From Breviolum minutum Mf 1.05b.01 (Eukaryota; Sar; Dinophyceae; Suessiales; Symbiodiniaceae), in assembly GCA_000507305.1 (NCBI GenBank), contig DF241634.1:1-64000 (forward strand): a stretch of DNA of 64,000 nucleotides, given 5' to 3'. Shown here piece by piece: positions 11,743-22,300 of this stretch. Position numbers and translations under genes: made by a program. Within the stretch, counting starts at the first letter, position 1. Every line of letters starts with the position of its first letter. Below the pieces are notes generated by a model. That model was given only the letters and a program-made list of their open reading frames with translations. It had not been told where the DNA came from and did no database searches.

Positions 11743-13652
11743 CAAGACTTGGCAGGCTTCCGGCGCGAGGCCAGATCAGCAAAGTTCCACTGGCTGATGG
11801 TCCAGATGAGAAGAGGATATTGATCTGAGGCAAGGGCTACAGCAGCAGTCTGTTTGAGGAGCTTGTTGATGGGCTTTGAGGGACTTCTTCCTTTTCCAAT
11901 GGCACCACGCGACACCATTGAGTCTACTATGGCGAGGTAGCGCATCTCATGGTTCTTCGATTCCTTGGCACGCCTCCGGAGCATGATGTTGAAGGCACTG
12001 ACTTCACCTTCATTGATATGCCTTTCTGAATTCCAGGCATACGATAAAACTTCATTCCACCGCCAGCGATATGCTGGGTAAGGGATCTCTTGGTGGGAAT
12101 CCCACAGGAACAACTTGATATCTCCACCACGGATGGAGGTGCGACGGATCATCTGTTGTAGGTGTGCAACTTCCAGACCAGGCTTCATTTGCACCTCCAA
12201 TAAGGCCACTTCTTCAGCTACCAGGGACGCAATCTTGTCATCCTTCAAACGGGCTGTGGATTGCCCCAACTCTCTGGCAAGGATGATTTCTCTGCCCCTG
12301 GTCTCAGCATGGGCAAACCACCCACGATTTTCACCTTCACGGCGTAGTCCACGTGCATAGGCTTGGCACCAGGCAATCTTGTACTGGGACTCATCTTCGG
12401 TTGCAAAATGCAAACTCCCATCTGATCTACGGCGGACCTCATAGGAAAGTAAACCTTCGTGGCCAGGGCAAACTGGACGATGAAGCTCGCGATGGATCTC
12501 TCTACTGTTTCCCAGGAGGGCATACCACTTTTCCCTTTTGCCACCAAAGCAGCAGCTGGTTCCTTCAGCAAACCTGAACTTGCCCTCCGTGAGCTCTGCG
12601 ATCATGCTAAAGTACCACAGCCAACTTCCCCATGGATGCTCCAAAGTGGTGATGCACTGATTGTCCTTGTTCTGGCTGGCTCTCTTCAAGCCTCGAAGCG
12701 CCATCTTGTTTGACCTTCTCAGCTGCACCTTCATCTCCGCTGAAAGCCAGGGAAATCCCATCACATGCTTGGCATCTCTCACTGGCTGCGGTCCATCGAT
12801 ATATTCTCCATCTGGGAGGCGGACTGGTCTCCCACGGGCTCTGGAGAACAAACGGCATTCAGGGGCCCAATGCTCTGCTGCCAAAAACTCATCGTTCTCC
12901 ATGTCCTCCAGCTTTTTCCGCCCCTCATCAGTGAAAAAGTCGTGACCCAATTTCAGGTCAAAGGGCTCTTGGACGTCAAAACCTCCAATCCGCGCCACTT
13001 CATTGGTCAATGGTGCAGCAGGCCCAGAAAACCTCTCACCAAACTTCGGCAGCATGTAGTCCTTCCGGGGGCAAAACTGTGCTCGATGCTCCCATATGCA
13101 CGTAAGGCAACACAAAGAGGCACCACACTTAGCGCTGCAGGGGAAAACGCCGAACTCCTCAAAGCTCCCTTCACAGTGAAAGCACCTCGCACCATCATGC
13201 GCCACTCTGTCAGGTGGGTCTTTGAACTGCTTTGAAATCGCACCACCTCCCCCTGTTGGGGATGCATCGGTGATGGTAACTTCATGATCAAGTTGCGCTC
13301 GGAGGTTCATGTACATCACGGGGACCAACAACGCGGTGATCATGATTTCCTCGAGGCATCCTTTACTTAAGGCAATCTTTCCTCTTGCATCCTGAGCTCG
13401 TCGCATGTCCACAAAGATCGTCTCCAGGAAGGACATGGTGGGTCGTCGAAAGGCCATCATGAAATCATCTTGCCGACAAAGTGTCTGATCTCGAACTCGG
13501 TGGCGAACCCTGTGCCCATCAGAGCCATAGCCAGTCCCAAGACACCCAACTTCTTGTCGTGAGAGGCCTCGAAGATCCCCCAAGGCTCCATCGAAACCTC
13601 CTCCTTGCAGGGTGCCATAAACCGCTCCCACCAGTCTCTTTCCTTCATTCAA
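11742..13652 (-). CDS. RT thumb + RNase H split by a Cys-rich and methyltransferase-like insertion
   Basis: A 636-codon frame, counted from a TTG at 13652 because it has no proper start; it continues the RT through a frameshift. Residues 1-25 are RT connection sequence (NEGKRLVGAVYG). FRRP at 68-71 follows a segment that is out of frame. RNase H starts at TDAS (128-131) and resumes only at HINEGEVSAF (545-554), IVDSMV (575-580) and NFADLASR (623-630). Between lie a Cys-rich ribbon (157-194) and a methyltransferase-like region: FSGPAAPLTNEVA (208-220), EHWAPECRLFSRARG (260-274), LEHPWGSWLW (337-346) and CCFGGKREKW (367-376). DIRS elements are known to carry methylase-like domains; assigning these blocks to one is my inference. 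Confidence 0.75.
   Translation of the reverse strand: MNEGKRLVGAVYGTLQGGGFDGALGDLRGLSRQEVGCLGTGYGSDGHRVRHRVRDQTLCRQDDFMMAFRRPTMSFLETIFVDMRRAQDARGKIALSKGCLEEIMITALLVPVMYMNLRAQLDHEVTITDASPTGGGGAISKQFKDPPDRVAHDGARCFHCEGSFEEFGVFPCSAKCGASLCCLTCIWEHRAQFCPRKDYMLPKFGERFSGPAAPLTNEVARIGGFDVQEPFDLKLGHDFFTDEGRKKLEDMENDEFLAAEHWAPECRLFSRARGRPVRLPDGEYIDGPQPVRDAKHVMGFPWLSAEMKVQLRRSNKMALRGLKRASQNKDNQCITTLEHPWGSWLWYFSMIAELTEGKFRFAEGTSCCFGGKREKWYALLGNSREIHRELHRPVCPGHEGLLSYEVRRRSDGSLHFATEDESQYKIAWCQAYARGLRREGENRGWFAHAETRGREIILARELGQSTARLKDDKIASLVAEEVALLEVQMKPGLEVAHLQQMIRRTSIRGGDIKLFLWDSHQEIPYPAYRWRWNEVLSYAWNSERHINEGEVSAFNIMLRRRAKESKNHEMRYLAIVDSMVSRGAIGKGRSPSKPINKLLKQTAAVALASDQYPLLIWTISQWNFADLASRRKPAKS
13457..13648 (-). 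pseudogene. Out-of-frame piece of the RT domain
   Basis: This 63-codon segment lies in the RT frame directly after its TGA. It includes FEASHDKKLGVLGLAMAL and EFEIRHFVGK, which resemble RT-to-RNase H sequence of related elements as I remember them. The matching flanks (LPLNEGKRLVG before, FRRPTMSFLE after) are in the other frame. Two compensating shifts inside about 200 bp explain this. Confidence 0.6.
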
Positions 13653-15190
13653 CGGGAGTCCCAGCTCGTTGCAGGTGTTGACAAACCTCTGGTGTCTGTG
13701 TGAGATCTCCCCGACAGAACTTGCCTCATTCCTTTGTTTACCTTCCTGAGCTCGTCATAGCTGTCCAGGTATACCACTGACACGGAATCATCCGTAGGGA
13801 ACCACTTCAGCTTGGAAATCTCCGAATCCTCGGGTACTTTGCTTCTACCAAAAACCAAAGTCCTGACCACTGTCTGCATAAGGGCTACTGAGTTGATCCA
13901 GCCCATGGGAACCACAGACATCCCAACATAGACCATCTCGCCTTTTGGTCCTCCAAAGATATCAGCATTAACCTTCTTGGCGAATGCAAAGTAAGCAGAC
14001 CACTTGGGAGGTACACGAAAGAGGTTGAAGCAGGACGTCAAATCTTCACTGTCGATCAGCACGTCCTCATCGATGTCAACTTCCATCATTGCCATCTGCC
14101 CTAGGTAGGGCAAGTGATCATCATCCCCAGGCATGTTCTTCTGGTACGTGTTGGAGGGCACTAGGATTGAAATGAAACGTTGAAGCTCCTTCTCTTCTCC
14201 TCCAATCTTCTTGACCTTCTTCACCCCGCCTGCTCCATTGACGATGGGCCTTCCCTCCAAGTCACGGAAGACGTCATCGGGGTGCACCATTCTCATCATC
14301 CCATGCTCGTACCCAGCGGTAACAATTTTTCGCCATTCCTCATCAGTTGCTCTCACCCGGCTAAGGGGCGGAACATCCGGCCATTGAGAGATCGGTAGAA
14401 GACAAGATCCTGGGTCTTCCAACCAATCCCTAACAAGGGGGCTAACAAAGTCAGCAGCATCTTGCACCGCTGCCTCACCAACCTTTGGCCAACACGGGAT
14501 CACCTTCGCGGCCTCCAGCTCTTGCATGTATTGCACCGGCTCACCAGAGTAGTCAAACTTCGCGGTGGCCAGCTCTTTCTGGCCCTCACTGAGGGTTCTC
14601 ACGGTTCCTCCGTGGTGACATATCCTCATACCAACCTCACACAATCTGGTAGCCATCAACTCTTGCGATGGAGTTAGTTGCTTTGCTGGCAACTTCGCCT
14701 TTCCACCCAAAGCATGGTAGTTGAAGATCTCCACCACCTTTAAAACCCAATTCCGAAGTCTCTCATCCTTTCCACGAAGAAAAAGACCTACCGAAGCCAC
14801 AGACACGGGCAACAAGTCGTTTGACCTCATGGTCTTAGGAGCATTCCCTGTTGCTGCATCTTCTTCCAAATCAGCCATCCTCTTAGTGAACTCCACCATG
14901 GCGCAGTCAAACTTAGACAGCATCTTGCCAATGAACTCCAGGACAGTCAGCGGGTCACGGGGCTGCACCATGAAATCAATGACACGTTGATGCCAGTCAC
15001 TAGCCTCTTCTCCAGCTAGGTCAGTGGGATCACTTTGACCTGGAGCAGGTGTCAACCTGATCCCTTCTCCTCCTTCTTCTCGTCGCTCCACTGATTCTTC
15101 TTTCCGCCTCCTTTGGCGCCTTTTCCGCCTTTGTCGCCCTTGTGACCCTTCTCCTTCCCCGGACCTTTCCCGGGCCTCTCGTTTGACCAC
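13649..15190 (-). CDS. Reverse transcriptase of the retroelement (3'-truncated by frameshift)
   Basis: The 513-residue frame holds RT palm motifs: motif A SEDLTSCFNL (381-390, Asp383), motif B VPMGWINS (427-434) and motif C VYLDSYDEL (473-481), where the usual second catalytic Asp is Ser. The upstream ~330 residues include an Asn/Leu-rich region (150-200) and HPDD at 303-306, with no named domain. The first ~45 residues are an Arg/Glu-rich shadow of the overlapping gag frame, so translation probably enters by a shift from gag. After about residue 493 the frame leaves the true RT sequence; the expected continuation (RHQRFVNTCNELGLP) is in the frame of the next entry, placing an indel near 13705. 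Confidence 0.8.
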   Translation of the reverse strand: MVKREARERSGEGEGSQGRQRRKRRQRRRKEESVERREEGGEGIRLTPAPGQSDPTDLAGEEASDWHQRVIDFMVQPRDPLTVLEFIGKMLSKFDCAMVEFTKRMADLEEDAATGNAPKTMRSNDLLPVSVASVGLFLRGKDERLRNWVLKVVEIFNYHALGGKAKLPAKQLTPSQELMATRLCEVGMRICHHGGTVRTLSEGQKELATAKFDYSGEPVQYMQELEAAKVIPCWPKVGEAAVQDAADFVSPLVRDWLEDPGSCLLPISQWPDVPPLSRVRATDEEWRKIVTAGYEHGMMRMVHPDDVFRDLEGRPIVNGAGGVKKVKKIGGEEKELQRFISILVPSNTYQKNMPGDDDHLPYLGQMAMMEVDIDEDVLIDSEDLTSCFNLFRVPPKWSAYFAFAKKVNADIFGGPKGEMVYVGMSVVPMGWINSVALMQTVVRTLVFGRSKVPEDSEISKLKWFPTDDSVSVVYLDSYDELRKVNKGMRQVLSGRSHTDTRGLSTPATSWDSR

Positions 15191-16389
15191 TTCTTCTGCT
15201 GGTCGTAGTTCTTCAGCTTCTGATCGAGAAGGTACTCGCGAGCCAGAAACATCTCCTCGTCGCGATCCAACAGCATCGTCCCCTCGGGGGGGAGTAACTC
15301 CAAGAACTGTGCCGCCCCCCAGTGCTTTTCGTGAGTCGCTCGCTCCAAGGCTTTGATGCGCTGGCTCACCACGTCTGCTGCCTTCGCGAACTGGTTGACG
15401 GCGAGGTGGTCCAATATGACTCCAAGAGTTTTTAGTTCTCGGATCGTCCTCAGGCCTGCTTTTTCTCCTAAGCTTGGGATCAGGACCGTGAGGAGGTGAT
15501 TCATCGCCACAGGTGGCGTCAGTGAACTTTCTTTTCTGTTCGGCCCCCCCACTCCCCTGGCAGTGGCCAGCTCCATCTTCACGAGCATTCGGCTTGCCAG
15601 TCTTCCGGGAAACTTGCTTGCGTAGCGGATCAGCTTCAGCTGTCCTGACTTCGCGGGAGTGGTGGAGCCTTTTTGAAAACCCGACTCAGACGAGTCAGAT
15701 TCATCCTCACCATAAGAAACACTGAACCCTTCTCCAAAAGGCCCACGATCACGACTTCCTTGTTTATCCTCTTCTTCTTTGGCACTTCCTGTAAACAAGG
15801 ACTGCTTCTTGGCTCTCATCACCTCGGGGTCATCTTCTCCGCTAGAACGGGTAACTTTGTCCTTCTTTTCTTTCTTCTTCTTTCTCTTCTTTTTCTTTGG
15901 GCTTCGGCCTTTTGCTCCTTCACCCCTCTTCGACTCCTTCTTCTCTCCTGCATGGGGCAGGGTGACTCTCATCTTTTTCTTATCCTTCTTGGCCTTGTCG
16001 CCCTCAGCACCTTTTCTCTTGCCGGCTGACCTCTTGCTGTCACGTCGCTCTTCCATCTCCTTTTCAGCCTTCAGGAGATCATCACGAAGCTTCGCCAACT
16101 TCTTCTTCATCTGGTCGTCCACGTCTGAGCTCTCATCGGTGGAGCTTTCATCGTCGCTCTCATCCTCTTCGTCCTCATCCTCATCGGCATGCTCATCTTT
16201 CCAGTCCAGCCTAGCTCTTCCTTCTCTCTTGCGATCATCCTTTGGATCTTTGGCCGGTCCCACCTTCTCGCGGAACTTGGCAGTGTTCATGGTCACCTGC
16301 TCTCTGATGACCCTGTTGCCAAGCCACTCAACCTTTCTCGTAGGCAGTGCATGCCCACGGTGATTTCGATACTTGTCGCTATGCACCAT
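15052..16389 (-). CDS. Gag-like protein of the retroelement, main part
   Basis: The 445-residue frame starts MVHSDKYRNHRG. It has an acidic stretch (DEDEDEEDESDDESS, residues 71-85), long Lys-rich tracts typical of nucleic-acid-binding gag proteins, a helical block (AMNHLLTVLIPSLGEK; DHLAVNQFAKAADVV; HWGAAQFLELLPPEG) near residues 292-370 and a Gly/Lys-rich tail. The last ~46 codons overlap the RT frame. The segment at 16379-16708 is its missing N-terminus in another frame. Confidence 0.7.
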   Translation of the reverse strand: MVHSDKYRNHRGHALPTRKVEWLGNRVIREQVTMNTAKFREKVGPAKDPKDDRKREGRARLDWKDEHADEDEDEEDESDDESSTDESSDVDDQMKKKLAKLRDDLLKAEKEMEERRDSKRSAGKRKGAEGDKAKKDKKKMRVTLPHAGEKKESKRGEGAKGRSPKKKKRKKKKEKKDKVTRSSGEDDPEVMRAKKQSLFTGSAKEEEDKQGSRDRGPFGEGFSVSYGEDESDSSESGFQKGSTTPAKSGQLKLIRYASKFPGRLASRMLVKMELATARGVGGPNRKESSLTPPVAMNHLLTVLIPSLGEKAGLRTIRELKTLGVILDHLAVNQFAKAADVVSQRIKALERATHEKHWGAAQFLELLPPEGTMLLDRDEEMFLAREYLLDQKLKNYDQQKKWSNERPGKGPGKEKGHKGDKGGKGAKGGGKKNQWSDEKKEEKGSG

Positions 16390-16708
16390 GCCCTGGTATC
16401 TTCCTTGACGGCGGGCACTCTTCAGTCTTCACAGCACAAAGGTGGTAGTAGCCGTCCTCCTTGGAAGGTGCCTCCTTGGAGGAATTCATCCACCAAGAGT
16501 AGTAGGGGTCACTGGCCCCCAGGAACCACCCCTTGAAAACTTCTCCGTCATGGTGTTTACGACCATGGGCAACCACACCAACCAAGATTTCACCTTGCTC
16601 AAGTCCTTCGTCATCTCGGACTCGAAGCTCAAGCACATCCCCCACTTCAAAGGTAGGGGGATCACCTTTTGACTCACCAGCCACATACCAGGGCATGGTG
16701 GTAACCAC
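16379..16708 (-). CDS. Gag-like protein N-terminus, frameshifted off
   Basis: A 109-residue frame starting MVTTMPWYVAGESKGDPP with a small beta-rich block (EVGDVLELRVRDDEGLEQG; GWFLGASDPYYSWW). It stops at TAG 16381-16379, eleven bases into the next frame. The end (EECPPSRKIPG) and the start of the next frame (HSDKYRNHRG) read as one sequence, so a single indel near 16385 most simply explains the split. Confidence 0.6.
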   Translation of the reverse strand: MVTTMPWYVAGESKGDPPTFEVGDVLELRVRDDEGLEQGEILVGVVAHGRKHHDGEVFKGWFLGASDPYYSWWMNSSKEAPSKEDGYYHLCAVKTEECPPSRKIPGHGA

Positions 16709-17966
16709 TTAAGCCCAAACTGCAAAGACATAGCGTGCATGATAAATTACCGTGTCATTCACTCCTAAAGTCGTATCAATCCACTAAGGGGTAATATGGA
16801 TGTTTCCGAAAATAGGGGTACCCCAAAATGGATGGTTTATAATGGAAATCCCTATTGAAATGGATGATGTGGGGGTACCACTATTTTCGGAAACGTCCAT
16901 ATACGTATATGTACATTGCAATCAATAACCGTAAGATATGATACATATATATATATATAGTCTTCCCTTTTTCAAGAACTGCCATGGTCTTCTTTTGATG
17001 ATCAAACCTGATGCCCAACTGAGCTATGTGGGGAACTAGCTTATCTTAGAATTCATGGAAGTCATAATTTTTAGCGTCTTGTGTTGAGAAAGCTACAACG
17101 TTTATGGATACAACATGGATGTACAACCATAGTTCCTTTGAAATTTTCTAATAATCGCAAGGATGCAATGGAAAGAAGCTAAGGAATGCTATCACAGGAT
17201 TGAAGATGTTGAGGGTCAACATCTATATAATGAAGTGGAAGTACTGAATGAGAGTGACTGCAATTGAATCATGGCCAGAAATGATCATGATAATGGCAGA
17301 AGTGGGTGGATCTCTTCCTTGAAATCATGGCAAACATAGATCCATCATGTAAATGGCAATGCTGCTCCATCCTGTTTCCGAAACATTGGAAGGACCTCGC
17401 TGTGAATCGTGGTTTCCACATCTCTGTGAATTCCAAACGTGGATTTTTAGAAAGGCCATAGTGAATTCAAGGTCCATAAAGGTTTCCACGATCTGCCAAC
17501 GTCTTTTCAACCACTGTCGATTCACCAGGAGTTTTTTGGATCGTTTCACTGAAAAGACTTTTTGTTTCAGACATGTCCAAAACTTTCAACCATGGCACGT
17601 ACAAAGACTGCCATCACAGGATGAACAGTATCTGCAATCACCACGTGGATTATAGGCTTTGTCAGTCAAGATGCACCTTAGGCCGGTGAATGGAGCTTCG
17701 AGAGGATGAAATTGAACCACTGGAAATCATGGTGGTTTTTTCAAAAAAAAAAAACAGGTTCTTTTTGCAGGGATCCATGTGTTCAGGTTCCATGAGTGCA
17801 ACATGTGAACAACTATCAACTCTTCATATCGCTTTCATCCACCCAATGCAGCTACCCCTCACCAAACGAAAAATTTACTGAAGGCTGATTGATCCAACAT
17901 GATTGTCCTCCAAGGTCTGAAGAGCCTGAAAAATACCAATCACCACCCCCAACAGATCCCAACAGC
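16709..17966. other. Intergenic or intronic stretch with a family 2 element and weak exon candidates
   Basis: Contains the TIR element at 16796-16900 and a short (ta)n run near 16943-16958. Minus-strand patches at 17340-17410 and 17570-17640 (the latter Cys-rich, CRYCSSCDGSLCTCHG) could be exons of the gene starting at 18443, but their phase does not fit cleanly. Confidence 0.35.
16796..16900. mobile_element. TIR element, family 2 (MITE-like)
   Basis: A nearly perfect hairpin: the left end atggatgtttccgaaaata and the right end tattttcggaaacgtccat are mirror images, and both arms carry ggggtacc. It lies just outside the 5' side of the retroelement. Confidence 0.85.
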
Positions 17967-18443
17967 CCAAGCCAGCAGAAATTCTTGAGCAATGTACTGC
18001 ATCACCTCTTGCGATGGCATCTCTTCAATGGTATAGGTGTACTCATTTTGGCCACTCCTCAAAATGCAATTCAACGAGTTCGAATTGTGTTTTTTTGGCA
18101 TTTCCTCCTGAACCAAAAATCAGAGTCCCCCGGGATAGACTGGAAGGTAGCTATTGATCTGGGATCAGATTTTTTGAGTGTAAGTGATGTCTATGACTGG
18201 CACACTGTATCTCAACATGCTCCCAAACAGCAATCCAAAAAGGAAATCCATTGATTATGACTTTTGGTGTGACAAATGGTGTTGATATGTGTAGCTTTTC
18301 ACTTTTCGAAGCTTTTCACTGTTCTGTAAAACCCAGTTTTGAACCGGCGCAACAAACCGTGTCCTACAGAGGTATCGATCACACCGACATTGCGCAGCAG
18401 CCCCTGCAGCCAAAAGGACCACAGTCCATGGGTAGCTCCGCAT
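17967..18443 (-). CDS. 5' exons of a secreted or membrane protein
   Basis: Exon 1 runs from ATG 18443 to 18385 and encodes MRSYPWTVVLLAAGAAAQC: a short basic start, a hydrophobic core and small residues before Gln, a good signal peptide. It ends at a GT donor. Exon 2, 18057-17967, follows an AG and continues in phase as RSGQNEYTYTIEEMPSQEVM then QYIAQEFLLAW, ending at a GC donor. The phase match supports the join. Later exons should lie below 17967 and were not fixed. No domain is recognised. The protein would enter the secretory pathway. Confidence 0.55.
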
Positions 18444-19392
18444 GGCGTCGGGGCCCAGCCGGTAAGTGGCTTGGTATGGCGGAAAAAAAACAAGTCCTTC
18501 ACTTCTGTGAGGCCTTCTTCATGGCTTTGAAAAAAGATGCAGTTGGACTCAAGCTTTTGCATGCCACGATTTTCATGATTCATCTTTAACCTCTCATTGC
18601 TTAAGATGATTGCAACACTGGTATTTCATCAATGTCCAAGAAAAAATATGACATGACTGACACTTGAAAAACATCACATGTTTTTAACAATAAACTTCCA
18701 AGGGTAACCTAGGCACATCAATTCGCAGCTTTCAATGATGAATTGCTTCCCATCAGTGCATCTCATCTGTGAAAAATCTACCAACTCCAACTCGAAAATT
18801 GCAGATCACAAATAAATTTTGGAAAAAACAAAATATCAGGCGGGTCCAACAAAAAACTGACTGCACCTTCTAAGGTCTCAAGTGGATTGGTTCACAACCT
18901 ATGAAAGTCACCAAGGTTCATGAGTTTGAATTTCAAAATACTAACATAACTTAACATTCAACACTTAATCTTCTAATGGTCAAGGTGCACATGCCAAAAA
19001 AAATAAGCAACATTCCTCACCGGATAATATTTCACATCTGTTCAGTGTGTTTAAAGGTGGTCCCCACTTGGGGATGCATGTAACAACCAGGGTCTCATGG
19101 ATTTAGGTAGCCAACCCCAACCCAGCTTGACGACAACAGAATTCACATCCTGGTATCAAGGTTACAATTCAGACTCTTGCGAAGCTTTTGTAAAAATGTG
19201 ATTGTTTTTATGTTATTGTGTTTTTATTCGCAAAATTGCTGAGATGTGTTTTCCTCCTTTCATTGTCTTTCCAATATGTCTTTAGATTTTAGGATATAAC
19301 TGATATAACGGAACTATCCCAAGTCTACCCCAGGCCCCAAGTTTCACCACTCCACGATTTCTCCGTCAGCCGCTCAGATTCCAGGTCAGTGC
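18444..19392. other. Intergenic stretch, nothing recognised
   Basis: AT-rich DNA between the terminal exon candidate of the membrane-protein gene and the start of the next gene downstream. I saw no element or convincing exon on either strand. Confidence 0.35.
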
Positions 19393-22300
19393 TCAGAATT
19401 CATGGCTGATCTTGGCAAATGCCAAGGCAGCACCTGCCTTGTGAAATGCAGTCGGGTTTTTTGAGCACATATATCGACAGTTCATACACTTTCGTTGATG
19501 TTGGGTTGTCCTCAATTTTAAGACACCATTTCCAGAAGATCTTGCTTCACACAAACCTCAAGGATTTCTCAAAAGCACACCACCTGATATCGGAAGAAAT
19601 TCCCCCAGATTCAACAGATTCAAAACATGGTAAAGATAGAGTTCAGGTCAAAAAATTGAGAAGCTGAAGTGCTTATTTAGGGTCCCATGTTTCTTTTGCC
19701 TATTCTGAGGGCAGACTTGTGGATTTCTATTCATGTTGCAATGCTTCTCAGACTTCCATTTTTGTCGGCGATCTTGGGCTTCTGACCACGCAAAGGAGGT
19801 TGAAGGCAAAGTGCGTAGCAATGGCAATGAAGGCGTACCTGCAAAGTGGTGGCAACTTCTTCCTGACAATAAAGTCAACAGCTGCTATTCTATTGTGCCA
19901 TTAATGTTGCAATGTCTTCTCATTATCATTTTTGTATGAGTGCATGTTCTAACTCTTGAGTATGCTTACCGTACTATCCCTGCTATATGGTGATTGTATA
20001 TCATAAGCATCTTGCAGTTGAAGTTGTTGCTGTTGTTGCTGCTGAAAGAATCCCCTACATTACTTGCGTGGAGCTTTGCCAGACATGGCCAGACCATTCC
20101 CACCAATAATGAAGAGTTTCTCACAGCTGATCATTCATTCCACTTGAGCCAGGAAAGGAAAAAACAACTTGTCCCATTCCATTCTACTGGTTAATTCACA
20201 GGAATCCTTGTAGTGGCTGGTTATAATCCCCACATAACTAGGCAGTAGAAAAACTCTTACGTATGACCTAGACAACACTTTCATTTCACCTACTAATTGT
20301 TGATGAAATTCCTCGGGATTTGACTTCTGACCCATCACTTCTGCAAAAACTATCTGGTTCAACCATCCAAGTTTCAAAACAATGCCAATTCGACTCCAAG
20401 AAATATAAGGCCATATTAAAAGGTCCCAAAAAAAGAAAGAGACATTTGGTGGGTAACAATCCTTACTAAGGAGACCTTATACAGCATTCCTCCGGGGGAA
20501 TGGGTGGCATTTGGGATGCTGCCCTATCATGCAATTCTCCAGCTCCATCACCCTATAGGCCCTAGAGCACTTGAAGCCGTCGCTGCGATACTTCATGACT
20601 TCCGCCACGGGATCCTCGTGAATTTTTTGGTTGAGAGGAGTCTTTTATGTGTGCATATAATATACATATATATAGTCAGACGAAACATGCACTTATACAG
20701 TCATTTATCATCTTCAGGTTTTCTTTTGAGATGATTAATTCTTCAAATCAAACACATCTTCCAGGTGATCTTTTTTCAAACCATAGGTAGAAAACGCAAA
20801 CAAAAACAAGCAAACAAAATCCAAATCAGGGCATGTCATGATACGTTTTGGTTTCAGGTCAAAGCAGCCACCAATGGGGGGAGAGTTTCAACTTGAGTGG
20901 CTTCAAGTCCGAGTCACGGTCCCAATGGGAGTTTCTTTCAATTCACCCACCGCAACATCTAAAAATGAAAAAACAAAGTAAAATACTAAGGGTACTTGTG
21001 CAGTTAAGTATAAATAATATGCATAACTACGTGAAGAACATAAAGAACTTCTAGGTATTGTAATGGGTTTTCATTATGTGGTTTCCCATGTTTTCCCCAT
21101 GTTTCATCATCACCTTCTTTTGATCTGTCTTCCATACCGTTCCCTCCCAGTCCTGCATCCAATAGAAGAACAGGGGATGATTGGCCTTGATGTTGTAAGC
21201 AGCCTTGTATCACAGTTGAACTGCGAAATGGCAATGAAAAGAAGGCAGCCATGTGACCATAACATCTCCTACCCTTCTTGTCTTCCAGAATGTTCACGTG
21301 TGTGTATAGTGTATATATCTAGAAGATTCCCTCCCGAACAAAAAAAAAACATTCCAACACATCAAAACTCACAACCAGAAAAACAAACGGATGGATATGG
21401 ATAGTGTATTCATTTATTCATTCACATAACCTTTAGTTTTTACCTCAAAATGCCGCCTGCCCAATGATGCCCACCGGATGTCACTATGATGCCTCTGCTT
21501 GCTGCACAGCCAAACGAAAGAAGGGTCGTTGGTCTTCACCTAAAAATAAGGTTGGAGAGGGATGCGGATTGCAAAAAAATCACCACCACAATATAGATAA
21601 TATAGGCAAAATATATACACAAAAACCTCTTCAAATATGAGGTGTCTGATGACATTCTTGGATACCCCTCCAATATTCTCCATGTCAACTGGTACATGAT
21701 AGTCTTGGATGTTTTATCCCAGTTTGCATAAATTGCGCTGTTTTTCTGAATTTCTTTCCTAAGGTGAAAGAATCATCCCAAAAGCTCCATTTTCAAATTC
21801 ACTGGTCAGCTAGTTTTTGAGAATCCCACGCATCAAACGTAGTCCAGAGCGAGCTTTTGGATTGTCATACCTCAGAACCAGCGGTTTCCGCCGCGGTCCG
21901 TGCAACACTATTGAAACCACCATCCCCAGTTGTCCTAGCACACAGCAAGACACTACTGGAAGTAAGATGTAAAAGGGCCTGGGTAGAAGGAATAGACTGT
22001 TTGCCCCTACAAAGATTTTCTTTCTATGAAGAAAAAGGACAGTACTTCCAAGGGGGTTATTGTAAACCACCCAGTTGAAAAAAATGCTTTATCCATCCAT
22101 CCATCCATCCATCCATACTTCTAGCTATCTATCTCTATATATAGATACATAAGCTCATCTGCTTAAGGCTAGAAGGCACCCAGTTGGAAAAATTGCATCA
22201 TCTCTCCATGCTGTCGAATAAACCCAGGGACCAACCCATGACCCTCTGAATCAAACAACAAAAACTTCCAAACCCTGATGATTGGATAGAGGATGATTGG

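Larger units (their letters stand above)
10777..16708 (-). mobile_element. Reverse transcriptase + tyrosine recombinase retroelement (DIRS-like organisation), degenerate
   Basis: About 5.9 kb of nearly continuous coding DNA on the minus strand holds, in order, a gag-like charged protein, a reverse transcriptase, an RNase H carrying an embedded methyltransferase-like domain, and a tyrosine recombinase. That set and order fit DIRS-type retrotransposons, which insert by a recombinase rather than a DDE integrase. No LTRs, terminal inverted repeats or target duplications were found by eye. The gag and RT frames are each broken by shifts, so this copy is probably inactive. Its composition (G+C-rich, intronless) differs sharply from the flanks. 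It sits between two host gene models rather than inside an identified intron. Confidence 0.85.

Noticed and set aside
15779..16363. Plus-strand Ser/Phe/Leu-rich frame of 194 codons
   Set aside because: Mirror image of the Lys/Glu-rich gag-like frame on the minus strand.
10777..16708. Possible LTRs or terminal inverted repeats around the retroelement
   Set aside because: No matching ends could be found by eye. A self-alignment of 10000-17500 would decide this.
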